Source: Blepharisma japonicum
Lineage: Eukaryota > Ciliophora > Heterotrichea > Heterotrichida > Blepharismidae
Length of the DNA: 64,000 bases
NCBI GenBank assembly: GCA_949751835.1
Contig: CATKHK010000114.1
Span: 1 to 64,000, forward strand
Reading direction: 5' to 3'
In this document: positions 45,301-57,132 of the stretch, one piece after another
Numbering within the stretch: position 1 is the stretch's first letter
How the letters are laid out: each line of letters begins with the position of its first letter
Translations under genes and position numbers: made by a program
The notes under the pieces: generated by a model
The model's database searches: none
What the model saw: the letters and a program-made list of their open reading frames with translations, nothing else
What the model was told of the DNA's origin: nothing

Positions 45301-45870
45301 CACAGTCTCACCATTTCTTATAGCTTTTTCTACATTATCAAAAATCACTTTTCTCAGCTTTTCTTTATAAGCTTCAGTTTTCCCATAATTTAAACTGAAA
45401 TTTCCAACAAAGCTCCCTACTGTTTCTAAATCTTTTGTGTCAGACTGATTTAAAAACTCAAAAGACATGTCAAAAAACTTATACATGCCTCTTCTTGCCC
45501 AATAAAGCTCTTTTATCTCATATCTTTGTCCCTCCCAAACTACAGATCTCAGCTTATCTTTGGCTTGACCTTTAATAGGCTTATAGAAGACAATGATGGT
45601 GTTTCCTCTTCTGATGTTGTTTCTAAGCTTTGGATTCAAAGCAAATTCTATGTCTTCTTCAGCACCTTTGGATTTTGTGGATAGGTCATAGAGGACATAG
45701 TCAAAATTAAATGGGACACTGGTCTCGACTGATTTAACTTCCCGCTTAGTTGTAAATCCCCAATGGAAGATATCGAGGATATCCATATACTCATTGGCAG
45801 TGTCAGATGAAGATGTGAGAGGTTCATAGTAATTTTTCTTTGAGCGCTTTTGATTATATCTTCTGTTCAT
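42331..45870 (-). CDS. Trl1-type tripartite tRNA ligase
   Basis: 1179 residues with UGA = Trp at 45229-45231 (W214) and 42718-42720 (W1051). The nucleotidyltransferase shows motif I KANG with K197 as the likely AMP-accepting lysine, GEYTG with E276, and EGAV at 361-364 followed by K369. The kinase has Walker A GIPALGKT at 673-680, SSDKIR near 701 and YLDKNHPPN near 755. A linker of repeated EEIK/IPQKI units (about 950-1000) precedes the third domain, which has two 2H-type motifs, HLT at 1058 and HVTL at 1119. The order ligase-kinase-cyclic phosphodiesterase is that of fungal Trl1, which heals and seals exons in tRNA splicing. Assignment is by motif and order. The EEIK linker is unusual. Two pseudogene copies lie at 30305 and 38713. 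Confidence 0.85.
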
Positions 45871-46313
45871 ATTTATTATGATCAGTCTAGCTTAATAAAG
45901 CTTACATAAATATCAATGTGAAAAAATTAGGTTAAGTGAACATAGAATTTGCTAGGAATTGGAAAGATTATTGTGAACAGATTGATTCAGTATATGGAAT
46001 GTCAAAATATTATATATTATTTTTCGATATGTAATATTGAAAGCTTATTCATATTTATTAAGTCTAATTTTATATATAAGTCTATATCTTAGTTTTTAAT
46101 ATTAAATTTTTATAAATCTGAAATTTAATTATATAAATTTTCAAAAATAATCATAAATACATATATCAAAGCTTTTATTATAAAATGCTTAGACTTTTTT
46201 GCTTATATTTATTATAACTTTTTCCCCTTGAGTAATTTCCCTGAACTCAGAATTTTCCATAATATCTTCAAAACTTTTCCCGTCTTTTTTTATTATAATT
46301 TGAAGTTATAACT
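45871..46313. other. Divergent intergenic region
   Basis: AT-rich, between the ligase start (minus) and a coiled-coil gene start (plus). Probably holds both promoters; no distinct element recognised. Confidence 0.4.
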
Positions 46314-47759
46314 ATGAAAAGGTCAGAAGATACTTTCGCATTAACCTCGATTGATGACAAACTAAACTCTCGCTCGGCTATGAGGAACCCTAAACAAGTC
46401 CAGCTTCCAAATATCAAGTCAGTCCCTCTTTTTATCAAGCCTTCAATGACCCCATCCACAAAGGCAACACCCAGGGCAAACTACACTTCAGTTCCGTCAT
46501 CAAGAAAAGCCCAAAATCGATCATCAGTGACTCATGATTTACTTAGAAATATACAGCAGAGAGCGAATCAGTAATAGTTATATAGAGAAATCGAAGAGCT
46601 ATTTACTCTTAAAGCAGGAGATCTTGCGGATACAGTGAGAAAGTTGGAAAAATCTAAATATGTAAAAGAAGTGATTAAAGATTTATACGATCATGTGCTA
46701 AAGAAAAAGAAAGAATATAACTCTCTAAAGCATGAACAAAGTTTATTAAATTTTGAATTGAATTCATTACATCAGAAATATGACGATTTAACACACATTG
46801 AAAAAGATAATACAGACAGAGTAAAGTATATAGAACAATTGCAAGAAAAATATGACAAATTGCAAAATAAAATAGATTTAGAATCAATTTTTACCGATTC
46901 TTTAAACCACATGGCAAATGTTAGATATTTGAATTTGTGCGCGATCAAAGACCCAACTCGACTCTTGAAGTCTCAAATTGTGCATACTCTAGCACAGAAT
47001 AGAAATTTGGACAGAGGAAGCGAGTATCATTTAACATCTGCATTAGAAACAAGAGGAAAACTAGGCAAAATCCAAGAAAATATCAACTCTCAGCGCACAA
47101 GAATGAGAGAGCTGCTGAACCAAGAATTAAAAAAATATGAAGAAAGAAGCAAAGCCATCGCATTTTATAAGCAAGAGCAGCAGCTTTGATACCGACAAAA
47201 AGAAGCAGAAATAAAAGATCAAGATATTGATAATTTAGTTAAAATTGACAATGAAGTAAGAAAAGGAGACAAGCTCAGAATAGAATTTCTTGAAGCAAGC
47301 CAAGTCCTAGCTGCAAAAGAAGGCGAAATTTCTGAAGCACTTCGAATTACAAACTCAAATTCAGTTTCTAATCTTTTCTCTCAGCTTCAAAAGCTCCGAG
47401 TAACAAAAGAAAGCCTTGAATCATTAAGAACTGACTTAGAAGCAACCCTTCGACGGCAACAAAACGAAATAGAAAGACTTAATAAAGAATATGATAATTT
47501 AAACTTGCAAAAACATCAAAAAGATGAATATGATTATCACACTCTTTATGATTTAGAAGTAAACCTTGCGAAACGAGAACATGATCTGCAAACACATTCA
47601 GAAGACATAGAAAAAATCAAAGCTGATTTTTCGACTGGATTGCTCGGCTTAAATCGAATCATCCAAAAAATAGGAGACAGCAGCGATATCAGAGAAATAA
47701 GAAGTATAAAAGACGCAATTGAGTATATTTGTGACAAAATTAATCATTTGACTGAATAA
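46314..47759 (+). CDS. Coiled-coil protein with a 15-nt intron
   Basis: Join of 46314-46570 and 46586-47759 gives 476 residues; UGA is Trp at about 47188 (QQLWYRQKE). TAA stop. The N-terminal 80 residues are basic and low-complexity (SVPLFIKPSMTPSTKATPR). The rest is almost entirely heptad-rich coiled coil (about 90-470). It shares an arrangement with the protein at 52860-54329: KLEKS, then KK-YN-L about 30 residues on, then LNHM and LCAIKDP against LLHM and LCSLSRP. It might be an axonemal or intraflagellar-transport type coiled coil, but I cannot assign a named family. Confidence 0.8.
46571..46585 (+). other. 15-nt spliceosomal intron
   Basis: GTAATAGTTATATAG. It contains in-frame TAA and TAG; its removal joins AAT CA to A GAA (N-Q-E) and keeps the coiled-coil frame open. 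Its length and ends fit heterotrich introns. Confidence 0.85.
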
Positions 47760-47884
47760 ATTCTAGCTTAATATCTTTTTAATATAATTAAATGGACCAC
47801 AACGCCAACATTTTTTTAACACCTTATCGCTATCTTTTACAAAACTGGATTTAATAGGGAGATTTATTAATTTAAATAATCACC

Positions 47885-48322
47885 ATGAGCCATAAAGAAG
47901 CTTCAAAACCTTCTCCTCAATTTACCCGAAGAGGTTCAAAATCAAAGACTTTAGCCTTGCTTTTTTCGCAATCACAAATGTTTAATGACATCCAGCCATC
48001 CCTTCCTCGTCCTCTAGTATATCGAGGATTAAATTTACGAAGGCTTTCTTTTCGTGATTTATCGGAAGAAATTGAAAGAATGGAATACCATCCCTCCCAT
48101 AGATTTGATAGGCAAGATTTCACAAGTGACGAAATTCGGGCTATTTTTCGAATGTTTTGTAAGCAAAAAACGATGATTTCTGAAGAAGATTTATATGAAA
48201 TGATGAAGTCGGTAGGAGAAAATGTTAGTCTGGAAGAGGTAAAAGAGGTTTTTAAAGCGGTTGATGAAGATGGGGATGGGATGATAAATTTTCATGATTT
48301 TTATCACTTGATGAATTCATAA
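47885..48322 (+). CDS. EF-hand protein, centrin/calmodulin-like C-terminal half
   Basis: 145 residues, TAA stop. A basic N-terminus of about 60 residues (PSPQFTRRGSKSKT) precedes two EF-hands. The first (about residues 80-110) lacks clear calcium ligands. The second has the canonical loop DEDGDGMINFHD. Probably a calcium sensor acting through its last EF-hand. An upstream ATG at 47792 gives a 20-codon frame ending in TAA and is not used here; it could be a short upstream frame in the leader. Confidence 0.75.
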   Translation: MSHKEASKPSPQFTRRGSKSKTLALLFSQSQMFNDIQPSLPRPLVYRGLNLRRLSFRDLSEEIERMEYHPSHRFDRQDFTSDEIRAIFRMFCKQKTMISEEDLYEMMKSVGENVSLEEVKEVFKAVDEDGDGMINFHDFYHLMNS

Positions 48323-48641
48323 GAAGCAAGAGATCAAAAATTATTGAAATTATAAACACCGAAAAATATTAGAAAAGCTATTTTATTTAATTATTAAAAG
48401 CGTTAATACAAAAAATAAATAAATTTAAATGAATATAATAATGGGAACGCTTATAGTCTAATATTTAATATTCCATTTTAATGTCAGTTTTTTATTATTT
48501 TCATAAAATTTTACATCATTCATAAAATTCTCCTAAAAGCTTTATCCTGATTATGCACTTATTTATTTTATTTTTCTTATTGACTTTTGTCATTATTTCA
48601 AAAATTTTAATAGATTCGTTTTACACCAAAAATTTATTTGT
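48323..48641. other. Intergenic, no gene recognised
   Basis: AT-rich; 3' flank of the EF-hand gene and probable promoter of the next gene. Confidence 0.4.
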
Positions 48642-49163
48642 ATGGGAACAGTATGTACTCGACGAGAAACTTGCGGATCAAAAATCTCGCAAAATTTTCC
48701 TATAGACTCGAGTCCTACAAAAATTGGTAATTTAATCTTCATTGACTACCTTCGGTACACTGACAACTGCTGTTCCCTTGACGATTTAATCGAAATTATT
48801 CCTGATTGCATTCCGACTGAAATTCTTTGCTACTCACTCACCAAAGATTCAGATTCCAATAATCGGTCCTGCGTCGCTGTAATTGGTCTTCATCCCGATA
48901 CTTCATTTTGCTATAGCATGCTTATCGAAATTCACGAAAACTGAGCATTTATTCAATTCGGCACCAAAGAAATGATAGAAAAAATTCGCCAAAAAGACAA
49001 CAATAATATCGAGTTTCTCCACAATCCGCTGCCAAAATTCTCAAAAATCGGTTTTCACGAGATAATTGGCCATGTGAACGCCATGATTGATTTAGAGATA
49101 AATAACTCTCAAGATAACTATGGAAAATACCTGTATAGAAAATTGAAAAATTTGATGGGATAA
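48642..49163 (+). CDS. Unknown protein with possible N-myristoylation
   Basis: 173 residues; UGA = Trp at 48942 (HENWAFIQF). TAA stop. The start MGTVCTRRE has Gly2 and Cys5, as in myristoylated and palmitoylated proteins. The body is a compact alpha/beta-looking sequence (VAVIGLHPDTSFCYSMLIEI). No family recognised. It converges with the glutathione S-transferase gene, 28 bp between stops. Confidence 0.65.
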
Positions 49164-49191
49164 TGTAATTTTAATTATTTATTTTTAATTA

Positions 49192-49854
49192 TTAGCCTCT
49201 CCAGCCACATTGAGGGGGTTGGAAATGTGGCCTATTAGGTCTTGATATAAATTCTTCCACATGTTCTAAGTTTTTAACATTGTTTTTATAAGCAGCAAAT
49301 AAAGGAGAGATTCCTGCAGTGTAACTTGGATCAATGGCATCTAGTTTATCAAGAGTTTCATAAAAATAAAAATCAACGTATGTAGGATGGTCACCAACTA
49401 AAAATCTTTTTCCTTCAAGATATTTGGCAAATCGCACCATGGTAGGTCTTGAGGCGTTTTCAAGAGTTTGTGGAAGCAGGGTATGGGCATCTGGGCTATA
49501 TGCTGCATAATTGATTTGAACGTTAAAATCTCTAAGAACACCAGTTAGCATTGATACATGTGCTTTTTCAGCAAGTGTATTGCCGAGGTATGATGGGTTG
49601 TATTTTGCACAAATATATTCGAAAATAGCTAAAGATTCACTTAATTTGATATTTTCGTCAATAAAGTAAGGCAGATTTGGGAATTCTAGACCTACTGTTT
49701 CTTTAACATCGAGCCAGTTTGATTTGTCAAAATTTGGAGCAGGACCAAAGTGGTATTGCTTGTCTTCAAAGGCAACCCCGAAGTGAGTAAGAAGCATTCT
49801 GAAAGGCTCAGCAAAGCCACGAATCTCCCAGTATCCTAATATTGGCTGTTGCAT
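49192..49854 (-). CDS. Glutathione S-transferase, mu-class-like
   Basis: 220 residues, TAA stop, normal length for a cytosolic GST. LGYWEIRG at the N-terminus with Tyr8 as the likely catalytic residue, then FPNLPYFID and the SESLAI motif that contacts the glutathione gamma-glutamyl group. Residues 90-210 form the helical domain (VGDHPTYVDFYFYETLD). These features match mu-class enzymes, which conjugate glutathione to electrophiles in the cytosol. No UGA codon is used. Confidence 0.9.
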   Translation of the reverse strand: MQQPILGYWEIRGFAEPFRMLLTHFGVAFEDKQYHFGPAPNFDKSNWLDVKETVGLEFPNLPYFIDENIKLSESLAIFEYICAKYNPSYLGNTLAEKAHVSMLTGVLRDFNVQINYAAYSPDAHTLLPQTLENASRPTMVRFAKYLEGKRFLVGDHPTYVDFYFYETLDKLDAIDPSYTAGISPLFAAYKNNVKNLEHVEEFISRPNRPHFQPPQCGWRG

Positions 49855-49946
49855 AATTAAATTAATAACTCACCAAAACAAATAATATTTTTAGATAATC
49901 TTATTTCTATGTATTTTCATCTGAAAATATAGAGATAATTGTAATT

Positions 49947-50420
49947 TTAATTAATTAGAAAAGAACTGATTATCCTCTCCAGCCACTCTTTATCAACTTC
50001 TGTAAAATACCCTAAAACATCGCTGTCTATATCTAAAACAGATGTGACTTCATCATTATGGAGAACTGGGACAACAATTTCACTTTTAGAAGCACAGTCA
50101 CAAGCAATATAAGTCTCGAATCTGTTTACATCTTCGACAACAATAGTTTGTTTTCTTTGGGCAGCAGTCCCACAGACACCATTTCCGATATCAATTTTGG
50201 CGCAAGCTAGAACTTTGCCTTGGTATGGGCCGACTTCGAGATATTTCACAGCATTGGATTCACGAGTAATATAAAATCCGACAAAAACAAGCTGAGGGAA
50301 TTTCATATGAATCACGCTGGAAATTGTCGTCATTATTGCTATATCAGAAAGGTTTTGATAGTGACTAAAGAACTCTATAAGCTCATTGAGAACTTCTTGA
50401 TAAAGCTGTGACTTTTCCAT
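49947..50420 (-). CDS. Free methionine-R-sulfoxide reductase (GAF domain)
   Basis: 157 residues, TAA stop, a single GAF domain. The three cysteines of the fRMsr family are all present: VLACAKI, GVCGTAA and YIACDCAS, followed by SEIVVPV and VLDIDSD. The enzyme reduces free L-methionine-(R)-sulfoxide with thioredoxin. It lies next to the GST in the same orientation, 92 bp apart; both act in redox defence, but co-regulation is only a guess. Confidence 0.9.
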   Translation of the reverse strand: MEKSQLYQEVLNELIEFFSHYQNLSDIAIMTTISSVIHMKFPQLVFVGFYITRESNAVKYLEVGPYQGKVLACAKIDIGNGVCGTAAQRKQTIVVEDVNRFETYIACDCASKSEIVVPVLHNDEVTSVLDIDSDVLGYFTEVDKEWLERIISSFLIN

Positions 50421-50827
50421 TTATGGAGAACTAGAAATTGTTGAAAATATGAAAAGATCATTAAGTAATTGTTAATTCTTTGTAGCGATAGAAGAAAGTC
50501 AAAAAAGTTATAATTTTCTTTAGATAAGTGCCCATTAAGAAGCAAATTCTTGATTAATCTATTATTTCTTAGAAAAATAGCACTTAATGTGCACTGCTCT
50601 TCAAATGTGTATAATCAATTTAATAATTTTTGATATAAGAGCACAATTTTAATATAATTTTTCCAATCATAATTGTATAATATCATAAGCATTTTGGCTA
50701 TATGTAGAATATTTAACAAATATAATTCCTCAAAATATCAATAAAAAATTAAAAAATTGCAGTTTAAGAAGTAAATTTAGACCTGAGAGGTTATATTTGA
50801 ATAAGTAATTCATATAAGTTTAAATAA
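50421..50827. other. Divergent intergenic region
   Basis: AT-rich; holds the promoters of the fRMsr gene (minus) and the kinesin gene (plus). No other feature seen. Confidence 0.4.
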
Positions 50828-52783
50828 ATGGATTACTCAAAGACAAGCATTGGTGTCGCTATTCGAATCCGACCTTTGCTGCCAGAAGAAGCACTAAAAG
50901 GGCATACAAATTCATATATAGAAGCAAACTCATCTTCTCAATCAATTATGTAAATTTTACCTAGTGTTTCAAATATTCAGCAAAATATTAATAAAAGATA
51001 CAAATTTGATGCAACCTTAGAAGAAACTGCAAGCCAAGAAGAAGTCTTTAATGAGCTAAAAATTGAAAGTTTAGTCAAAAAAGTCGTCGAAGGCTTCAAT
51101 GCAACAATTTTTGCATATGGACAAACAGGGTCAGGGAAAACGTTTACAATGGAAGGATATGAATATGACAGCCGTCTTAGGCCAATAATAAAAGACAATG
51201 AAAATATTGGACTTGCTCCAAGATCTATAAAAGCCCTTTTCAATGAGCTCCAAAATAAAAAATCAACGGATTTTACTGTGTACTGTACATATATCCAGCT
51301 CTACAAAGAAAATATTTATGATTTATTAAACCCAGCCCACACCAAAGCAGGGCTTAAGTTGAGGTGAAACAAGCATGAAGAATTTTATGTGGAAAATGTT
51401 TTTATGCACCCTTGTCACACTGCACAAGAAGTCTTAACTTATTATCACCAAGGCCTGAAAAACAAAATCATGGCTTCTCACAATGTAAATGCAGCGTCCT
51501 CTAGGTCCCATTCCATTTTAAGCTTAATTGTAGAAGCAGTTAATAATAAGGTTGGGAAAATCACCACAAGCAGAATGCAGCTTGTTGACCTTGCAGGAAG
51601 CGAAAAAACTTCTTTGACTGGAAATGAAGGGGTAGCGCTAAAAGAAAGTATAGAAATAAATAAAGCCCTTTTTACGCTAAGGCAAGTTATTAGTGCTTTA
51701 TCTACTGCAAGGATAGGTGAGCCAAGCTTTGTGCCTTATAGAGATTCAAAGCTGACAAGCTTGCTAAAACAAAGCATTGGAGGAAATAGTTATTGTGTTA
51801 TGATCGCGTGCATTGCTCCAGTTGATGATTATTTTGATGAAAATGTCAGCACTTTATTATATGCTACCAAGGCTGGAAATATTGCGAACGAGCCTATAAA
51901 AAATTTGGACCCAAAAACTAAGGCTATTAAAGAATTGAAGAAAGAGCTGAAGAAAACTAAAGAAGAATTATCACAGGCTAATAAACATATAATAATTTTG
52001 ACAGAGCTGATAACGCTTGATAAAGCTCAACAGATTTCTAAGCTGAAAGAGTATGAAAAGCAGCCGTTACGGAAGTCGCAGATAAGAAAAATTCAAGATT
52101 TGAGGTCTACATTGGAAAATTTTGCACCAGATAGGAGATCGACTTCTCCTGAAAAATATCCAAAAGTTGCATTTAACGAAAATTCAGCACAAAATACTGA
52201 AGAAATAGGAGAAAAACTTTATGACAGTGTAAAAATGATACGAGACCTAATGGAGCATAATAAAAAGCTCAAAGTAGCTTTAAGAGATCAGACTTCTGTT
52301 AGGAAAAACAAAGAAGCTGAAGTATTGCAATTGCAATACGAAAACAGAGAACTTATTATGAAAATTGAAAACCTAGAAAACCTATTAAAAGAAGGTGGAA
52401 GAACCAATAGAAATCTTATAGAAATGCAGCATGCTAAAGAAGACTTAGAAAAAAGGGTAATTCAGATGGAAATTGAAAGAGAAGAAGAAAAACCCAAAAG
52501 AAAATGGGCTTCCAAGCGCGTTGTAAGGGACGAAAACTACATAAAAACAGTAAATTTTGAAAAGCCGGCCTCTACCAGCCCATCAAGAATAAGAGATTCA
52601 AAATCTCAAATGAGAGAAAGTGAATACAAAATGCCAGCAATTCAGAACAAAACTTTACAGAATTTCGATTTACGGCCGATTTCTCAAGATAGGCCTATTG
52701 AAAATATGTCAAAACTGGATGCTATAAAAGCCTTATCAATGATGCTTCGAGGCCGTGCTGAAGCAGCTAAGAAGTTTGGGTAA
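50828..52783 (+). CDS. Kinesin, N-terminal motor
   Basis: Join of 50828-50949 and 50965-52783, 646 residues; UGA = Trp at about 51367 (LRWNKHEE). TAA stop. Motor domain at about 8-360: IRIRPLLPEE, Walker A GQTGSGKT at 93-100, SSRSHS switch I, LVDLAGSEK switch II, and VPYRDSKLTSLLKQSIGG. A neck and coiled coil follow (KAIKELKKELKKTKEELSQA), with a basic tail to 646. Plus-end motor activity is usual for N-terminal kinesins, but the class cannot be fixed by eye. Without the intron removed, the motor would lack its first strand. Confidence 0.92.
50950..50964 (+). other. 15-nt spliceosomal intron
   Basis: GTAAATTTTACCTAG. Unspliced it gives ATG TAA within the motor domain; spliced, ATT AT joins T GTT (I-I-V) and the kinesin fold continues. 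Confidence 0.9.
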
Positions 52784-52859
52784 TGTCATAAATAATGATT
52801 TATATTAAATTGTATATTTTAAAAATAGGCCTCTTTATCTCTATTTTTACTAAAAATAT

Positions 52860-54329
52860 TTATAATTGTTTAATTTTTGACTTAAGATTTACAATCTTTT
52901 CTTCAAATGAAGCTAAAATTTGGACTATGTTGTGTGAGTCCACTTCTTTAAAATCAGTAGAATCTTGCACTTGGAACATTAATCTTGCCACAATGCTGCT
53001 TAATTCTGCAATTTCCTTTTTTTGCTTGTACTCTTTTTCTTGCAATCATTGCAAATGTTGATTTTTTTCCATAAGGCTGTTCTCAATTTGTTCGATTTTT
53101 GAAGCTGGGACGTCTTCGTCTGTATTATTGATGAAGCTGATGCCGTTATAAATTTCTTGGAGATCTTCTACCTCCTTGCTTGCGTTTCCGATTACATGTT
53201 CTAAGTGGAGCTGGGTATTTCTTAGAACTTTCTCTGTTTCTTTTAAATAATTAAAATTTGATACAACTGAATCAAGCGACCTTACATTAGTTTCTCTTTT
53301 CAACTGGCTAAAAATTGCTTCTTGTCGCTTGATATAAGTTTTGCAAGCCTGAATTTCTTTATTAATCTCTTCAATATCATCCACCATTGCCAATGCATTC
53401 TCTAACTCTTCAACCTCTTTTTCATTTTCACTTATTTTATTCAAAATCTGCCTTTGTTCTTTCTGCTTCTGTATAAATTCATTAGCCATGACCCTTTCTT
53501 CAAATCTCGCCAGGTCTTCTTTTTTCATTTCTTCCTTTTTCTCTTTAATTTTCTCCGTTTTGGCAGTCAGATCATCCATTTGTTTTTCTGTATCTTTAAA
53601 AGACTGATTCGATTTCGACATTTCTCTCGAATAATCTTTAATTTGTATCGAAATTTGTGATATTTCTTTCCTTAAATCCGAAATTGGCCTAGAAAGTGAG
53701 CACAAAGACCTTTGCCTACAAGAATTCATATGCAAAAGAATCCCAGAATAAAGATTTTCTTGGTAAATTTTTTCTTTAATATCATATATATTATTTTCCA
53801 ATTCATTGATTTTTTCGTCAAAATTTATTTCTTTTACTTCGTCTAATTTCATTATTTGGTGGTCTTTTTGTATAAGGTATCGTAAATAACTGTCTTTATT
53901 TCTTCTTTCATATCTCAATGTGTTATAATTTTGTTTTTTTATGTTCAAAATTTTTTCCAAGCTTCGGAATTGGTCTTTTATGTTTCCACTCTTTTCCAGT
54001 TTTTTAATAGCATCTATTAACTGACTAGGTTGTGAATATAAGTCATCAAGCTTGATTTGGACTTGAGATTTGATTGTGCTGAGCTTTTCTCTAGCTGTGC
54101 TTACAGAAGATCGCTGTCGTTGAGAATTAGCGGTACTTATACTTCGGAAAGTAGGCTGGGATGTCCTTCGTGTGCCTAAATTTTTAACTGATGCAGTTAT
54201 ATCGGCTTTTGGTATGGATACTAATTTGAAAAGTTTTGATTCAGACTCAGAGCTTTTTAAGTTGGATTTTAGTAGTCTATTTGCTCGAAGTCTTACTTGT
54301 GTTAGTGAAAATGTATCTCCTGGGTTCAT
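52860..54329 (-). CDS. Coiled-coil protein, paralogue of the one at 46314-47759
   Basis: 489 residues; UGA = Trp at about 53046 (HLQWLQEKE) joins the last 61 residues. TAA stop. N-terminal 110 residues are basic and Ser/Thr-rich; residues about 120-480 are coiled coil. It shares landmarks with 46314-47759 (KLEKS, KKQNYNTLRYE, LLHMNSCR, LCSLSRPISDLRKEI) and a similar end (IVARLMFQV). The pair probably arose by duplication and may form a heterodimer. Convergent with the kinesin gene, 76 bp apart. Confidence 0.8.
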
Positions 54330-55018
54330 TTTTGTAATAAATTAACAATGGGAATTCAGCATAACTTTTATAGCTTATATAAGAAAATAATTAAAAATCT
54401 GATAAAAAGACAATAATAATCCATATGCATGTAAATATTATGGTCCCAAGATTTTTCTACTTATTTTATTGTAATTAAATTCAAGAATATATTAAACTTT
54501 TATAAGATTCTGGCATTGTTTTAAGGTCTTAAATTAATTTTTATATCCATTAATTTTGATTATTTTCCATATAAATGACTTAACAGATAAGAATTACTAA
54601 CGATTAGCCATTATATAAAATGGTAATTGTGAGAATGACCAAATTTTGAGTAAGATAAGTTAATGAAATTTTAAAATCTGATGGAAAAATACCATATAAA
54701 TGCCAATAAATATATATAATTAACCAGTCCTCATATAATTATCTTATTGCTTCTTTAGGTCATTTTTAATTATTTAATATCAGAAGCAAATTTTTTGGCT
54801 CCTGGGAATAAGGCAAGAACAATGTTTATTAAAAATAATTTCCTGGGCTAAACTCCCTCTAATTTTTTACCATTCTTTTCCTCTCTCTTATTCATTCAAA
54901 TTTGACGTTTTGCTCTAGATTTCGTTCTCTCTTGAAACATATTTTAGAGAAAAAATGCTATGGCACTGGTATTTATGGTCATAAATATTACCATTTAAAT
55001 TGCCATCTCAGAAATATT
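54330..55018. other. Divergent intergenic region
   Basis: About 690 bp, AT-rich. A pyrimidine-rich stretch lies near 54875-54930. No gene or relic recognised. Confidence 0.4.
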
Positions 55019-57028
55019 ATGAAATTAATCAGAATTTGGTTTGCCCTTACATTAATAGCGTGAATATTTCTGTTCGCAATTTTCTATTTTTCGATAAACC
55101 AAAATTCAGTTTCCAAAGAAATTGCTATTAGAGACCTTCCAAATCGAGGAAATAATAAAGTCGCGAATATTATTAAATACCCAAATTTCTCTAAATTGAA
55201 AGAAGAAATCCCACCAGATTTAAACTATTATGATGATGAAGACTCAATTTTCCCCTTAAATATTGCCTGCAAACCTGATAGTTTTGGCTATACTTTTTCT
55301 GAAGCAGAGAGATGATTTCCCTCAAAAACTTACCCTAGATGTGAAACCCTATATAATTCAGAGCCTGGCATGATTGATATTAATAATACAGAAAATAAAT
55401 TCTACATGAACTGCTCAGGATGATATGCATTAGGCCCTAATTTTGAAGAAATAGGCTCTATGCCGTTTCTTAAGCCACTTTTACCTTATAAAAATCCTGT
55501 AAATCTAACCAATCAAGAATACGCTTTCGGGACTTGCGATAAATCAAAAACAGACAATCTTGAACACTTTGTCTATAAATTACGTCCAAAGGAGCTAGCA
55601 CAAAAAAGGGCTGAAAAATATTTTAAAGGAGAAAAGCCCTTAAATATTGTAATGCTGGTCGTCGATTCTTTAAGCAGAAGACAATTTTTCAGAAAACTCC
55701 CTACATCACTGAATTTTTTAAAAAATTTGTCATCAAATTACTCTTTTTTTGACTTTAAACTCAACAATGTTATGGGAAGAAATTCTCATTTTTTTATTAT
55801 GCCTGCTTTATTTGGAGATATTAAATATGAAGCTATATACAGTCCTTATAGAGAAGATTATCATACAGAAGCTTCAATATGGAAAAAATTGCATGAAAAA
55901 GGCTTTATTTCATTTTTTGGATCTGATGGCTGTGTTGATAGTTTTTCTGCATTTTTAGGTAGAGCGCCTAAAATTGACCATATAATGGGCAGTGTTTTTT
56001 GTGCGGCAAAAAGATTTTATGGGTATGACCAAGACTTGAAATCTCAAAGATGCATTGGAAATAAAAATGCCCATAGGCTAATAATGGACCAAATTTTACA
56101 GTTTTCTGAAGCTTATAAAAATGTTTCAAGGTTTTCTTATGCACATATTAATACAAATCATGAGTCTACAGGCACAGTAATTTCTACCCTTGATTTAGAT
56201 TTAGCTGATTTTTTAGCTAATATTACAAGCAGAAATGAAGATTTAGTGCTTTTTATTAAAGGAGACCATGGACTAAGAGAAGGTGGCTGATTCCAAACAA
56301 CAGCTGGAGCTAATGAGCATAGAATTCCTTTAACTTTCCTTATAGCCTCCAATTCATTTCTTGAAAAAATCCCAAACAGCCACCAAATCTTATCCCACAA
56401 CTCAAAACGACTAATCAGTAATTTTGACTTTTATAACACCCTTCTCAGTCTTGGACACCCAAACCAAACAATTTTCATTGATAATTCAAAAAATACATCT
56501 ACAAGATACAAATCTTATAATTTATTTAAGGAGTACATCCCAGCCAATCGAACTTGTGCAGATATAGGAATTCCATTAGAATGATGCTCTTGTTTACCAG
56601 TTAAAAATATAGACGAGCGACATTTAAATGATCCTTTAATTTTGATGATTGCCAATGAAGTTTTAATGAAACTTAATCAGATTAATAAATGCAATAGACC
56701 AACAGATACTTGTGGCTGTAAATATTTAAGTCTTGGAAGTATAGTTAAAGCAGGGATTGTAGATGAAAATAATGATGTGTATTTTAAAATCACGTTTACT
56801 ACTAATGAAAGCAAATATGCAGTGTTTAGAACAGATGTGAGATTATCAAAAATAGAGATTAAAGTGGAAGGAAATGATATATTCAAGTCAATCCCAATCA
56901 CAATAAAAGACATGAAATATATGAAAATTATGAACGTTAACAGAATTGATGCTTATGAAAACAAATGCGTGATTGAAAATAAACTTAATAAAAAAGATCA
57001 AATGTATTGCTTATGCAATAAAGCTTAA
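55019..57028 (+). CDS. DUF229-type sulfatase-like membrane-anchored protein
   Basis: 669 residues; UGA = Trp is used repeatedly (about 55062, 55312, 55421, 56288, 56582). TAA stop. Residues about 5-28 are a signal anchor (FALTLIAWIFLFAIFYFS). The alkaline-phosphatase-like core has NIVMLVVDSLSRRQF with D216 and S217, GSDGCVDSFSAF, and GDHGLREGGW with D416 and H417 as likely metal ligands. This fits the DUF229 branch of the sulfatase superfamily, whose substrates are largely unknown. A cysteine-rich C-terminal region (CGCKYLSLG, CLCNKA) is likely extracellular or luminal. Confidence 0.82.
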
Positions 57029-57132
57029 ACTGTATAATTACTGCAAACATTATTTATTAATTTCTTCTCATAATAAACTTAAAAAAGACTCGATTATTTA
57101 CAATTTTTATTATTAATTAAGATAAGTAATCA

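Noticed and set aside
46196-46310. Minus-strand frame ending FREITQGEKVIINISKKV as a small gene tail
   Set aside because: It has stops just upstream, no intron of the local type joins it to anything, and it overlaps the promoter of the coiled-coil gene. Possible but unsupported.
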